A DNA stretch of 14,642 bases, from contig JAUPVA010000034.1 of NCBI GenBank assembly GCA_030917245.1, positions 1 to 14,642 of the forward strand, given 5' to 3'. The stretch is from Patescibacteria group bacterium (GTDB taxonomy: Bacteria; Patescibacteriota; Saccharimonadia; Saccharimonadales; Saccharimonadaceae). The notes under the pieces are model-generated. The model saw nothing but the letters and a program-made list of their open reading frames with translations, searched no databases and had not been told where the DNA came from. Below are positions 13,195-14,642 of this stretch, in pieces (the stretch's first letter is position 1; the number at the start of each line of letters is the position of its first letter). A program made the translations under genes and the position numbers.

Positions 13195-13203
13195 TGGTAT
13201 ACT
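13195..13203 (+). promoter_or_regulatory. Extended -10 of the C-terminal membrane protein gene
   Basis: TGG TATACT ends 11 bases before the ATG at 13215 and lies in the 36-base gap after dnaB. The predicted leader is about 4-5 bases, with no Shine-Dalgarno. Confidence 0.5.
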
Positions 13204-13214
13204 TTAATACAGTT

Positions 13215-14642
13215 ATGGTGCGGCAAAAAATTAACAAAATCGCATTCTATCGCTACCGATACCCGTTAGCTTATGCAACGTTTGCGGTTGCTATGGCCAG
13301 TATGCTTCTCATAGCGGGTTTTTATTTGCCGGGGGGTCTACAGCAAACCGAAATAGATTCAGCACTCGTCAGCGACAACCTCAACCCCACTCAGCTATTT
13401 AATCTTAAGCCTAACGAGTTGGTCTATCTGCCGTACTATTTGCTCCAAGCAGCAAGCATTTCATTGTTCGGCGTCTCGCTTATAGGAATAAAGTTTGCCT
13501 CAATACTGCTCGGCTTCTTCTCGGCACTCGGCATACTCTATTTGTTAAATTTATGGTATCGACGAAACGTGGCTATCATTACGGCTATCATAGCCGTTAC
13601 CACTAATCAGTTCCTTCTTTCATCACAGGCAGGGCAAGCGGGAATCGTATACATATTCCTAACTGTCATGATCCTCATTGCAGCGTCTATGATTACTAGA
13701 AGAAGCGCCTACGCGAAACTGTGCGTGCTTGCGGGAGCAATACTTGCCGCCCTCAGTCTGTATATGCCACTCAATATCTATATGCTACTAGCTCTTGGCT
13801 TTACTGCATTGCTGCATCCGCACGCTCGTCATATTCTAATTCGAAAGTCAGCAAAACCCATTGTCGGTATTGCTACTATACTTTTCTTGATAATTATCTC
13901 GCCTCTAGTTATTGGTATAGCTAACGACCCAAGCGTGCTGAGAACATTGCTTGGAATTCCTTCTGACTTCGGTAATACGAAAGAAAATATCCAGGTCTTG
14001 ATCCGTAGCTATCTGCTCTTCCACGATCCTGTCACGTCTGTCGTTATTACTCCAGTATATGGACTCGGGGTTGTACTCTTGTCGTTTTTGGGGGTATACC
14101 GACTCATTAGTGCTAAATATACAGCTAAAAGCTACATCCTGAGTTTCTGGCTGCTTTTGTTAATTCCGCTTGTTTGCTTAAACCCTGGTTTTATAAGCAT
14201 TACCTTTGTTCCCGTCGTGCTTCTTATCGCATTAGCAATTGAATACCTAATTCGTTCTTGGTATAAATTATTTCCTAAAAATCCATACGCGCGAGTCTTT
14301 GGGCTGATTCCATTGTCTGTTCTCGTAGCAGGACTTGTAATCTCTAACATCGATCGTTACGTATACGGGCTTCACTACGAGCGCGCCGTTTATTCTACCT
14401 ACAATTACGACCTCGCCATCTTAGATAATAGACTTAAAACGGCTGACGAAAATTCTTCAATTATCTTACTTGTAAACGAAGCCAATCAGCCATTTTATGA
14501 AAGTTATGCTCGTCATCAAGACCATGTTAAAAGTCTGTTGGTTACTACCGACACCTCGTTAGTAACGTCCAAAGGATTGGTTATTGCGGAGCAGTCAGCG
14601 AAAAAAACTATCAAAAATCTTCCCTATGAAATTCTTGTTACT
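13215..14642 (+). CDS. Multi-pass membrane glycosyltransferase-like protein (GT-C type), runs off the right edge
   Basis: The frame is open for 476 codons from ATG 13215 to the end of the window, so the C-terminus is missing. A short basic N-terminus precedes a first helix at about residues 18-39. Next comes an external loop with QQTEIDSALVSDNLNP, whose Glu46/Asp48 resemble the acidic pair in the first loop of GT-C enzymes such as ArnT and PMT. About eight or nine further hydrophobic segments follow, including SISLFGVSLIGIKFASILLG and ITAIIAVTTNQFLLSSQAG, the latter typical of PMT-like proteins. After the last visible helix (about residues 355-378) a soluble C-terminal part begins. Such enzymes move sugars from lipid-linked donors onto proteins or cell-surface polymers outside the membrane. 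Donor and acceptor are unknown. A second in-frame start (GTG 13218) is directly adjacent. Confidence 0.75.
   Translation, partial: MVRQKINKIAFYRYRYPLAYATFAVAMASMLLIAGFYLPGGLQQTEIDSALVSDNLNPTQLFNLKPNELVYLPYYLLQAASISLFGVSLIGIKFASILLGFFSALGILYLLNLWYRRNVAIITAIIAVTTNQFLLSSQAGQAGIVYIFLTVMILIAASMITRRSAYAKLCVLAGAILAALSLYMPLNIYMLLALGFTALLHPHARHILIRKSAKPIVGIATILFLIIISPLVIGIANDPSVLRTLLGIPSDFGNTKENIQVLIRSYLLFHDPVTSVVITPVYGLGVVLLSFLGVYRLISAKYTAKSYILSFWLLLLIPLVCLNPGFISITFVPVVLLIALAIEYLIRSWYKLFPKNPYARVFGLIPLSVLVAGLVISNIDRYVYGLHYERAVYSTYNYDLAILDNRLKTADENSSIILLVNEANQPFYESYARHQDHVKSLLVTTDTSLVTSKGLVIAEQSAKKTIKNLPYEILVT

Overview
The window looks like a stretch of chromosome from a Candidate Phyla Radiation (Patescibacteria) bacterium, most likely Candidatus Saccharibacteria (TM7). 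The grounds are overall protein character, dense packing with stops overlapping or abutting, a small essential-gene repertoire, a ribosomal protein L1 with a long N-terminal extension, and rplA separated from rplJ-rplL without rplK. TGA is used as a normal stop, so the code is standard. This placement is a judgement from recognition, not a database result. I see no mobile element, CRISPR array, tRNA or rRNA.

Layout. (1) 1-2470: a partial trehalose-6-phosphate synthase gene running off the left edge (minus strand; previously easy to miss because it is open at the edge), preceded by a VIT1/CCC1-like metal transporter gene (minus). Divergent from these is a DUF475/TerC-like membrane protein (plus). 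(2) 2471-3604: rplA with its own promoter, an apparent L1-binding translational operator and a terminator. (3) 3630-6883: a thymidylate-supply block: thyA, folA (opposite strand), a HIT-family hydrolase, a dCTP deaminase/dUTPase-family gene and tmk. (4) 6861-7730: an unrecognised minus-strand gene whose 3' end overlaps tmk. (5) 7778-8977: rplJ-rplL with promoter, L10 leader RNA and terminator. (6) 9037-9675: a two-repeat small hypothetical protein as a single-gene unit with its own promoter and terminator. (7) 9736-13178: tdk, dnaX and dnaB. (8) 13195-end: a partial multi-pass membrane glycosyltransferase-like gene.

How the genes work together. ThyA turns dUMP to dTMP and produces dihydrofolate. 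FolA regenerates tetrahydrofolate. The dcd-family enzyme supplies dUTP or dUMP from dCTP. Tdk salvages thymidine, and Tmk converts dTMP from either route to dTDP. DnaX (clamp loader) and DnaB (helicase) then use the dNTPs in replication. L1, L10 and L7/L12 build the two flexible stalks of the large ribosomal subunit, and both of their transcripts carry recognisable autoregulatory leaders.

The most notable signals are regulatory. Ten genes have a -10-like hexamer (often an extended TGN -10) only 7 to 12 bases before the start codon, which predicts leaderless or nearly leaderless mRNAs. The ribosomal genes, by contrast, have real leaders and Shine-Dalgarno sequences. dnaX carries an in-frame A AAA AAG heptamer followed by a foldable hairpin and a close -1 frame stop, which suggests tau/gamma production by programmed frameshifting. 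DnaX also lacks the usual zinc-binding cysteines.
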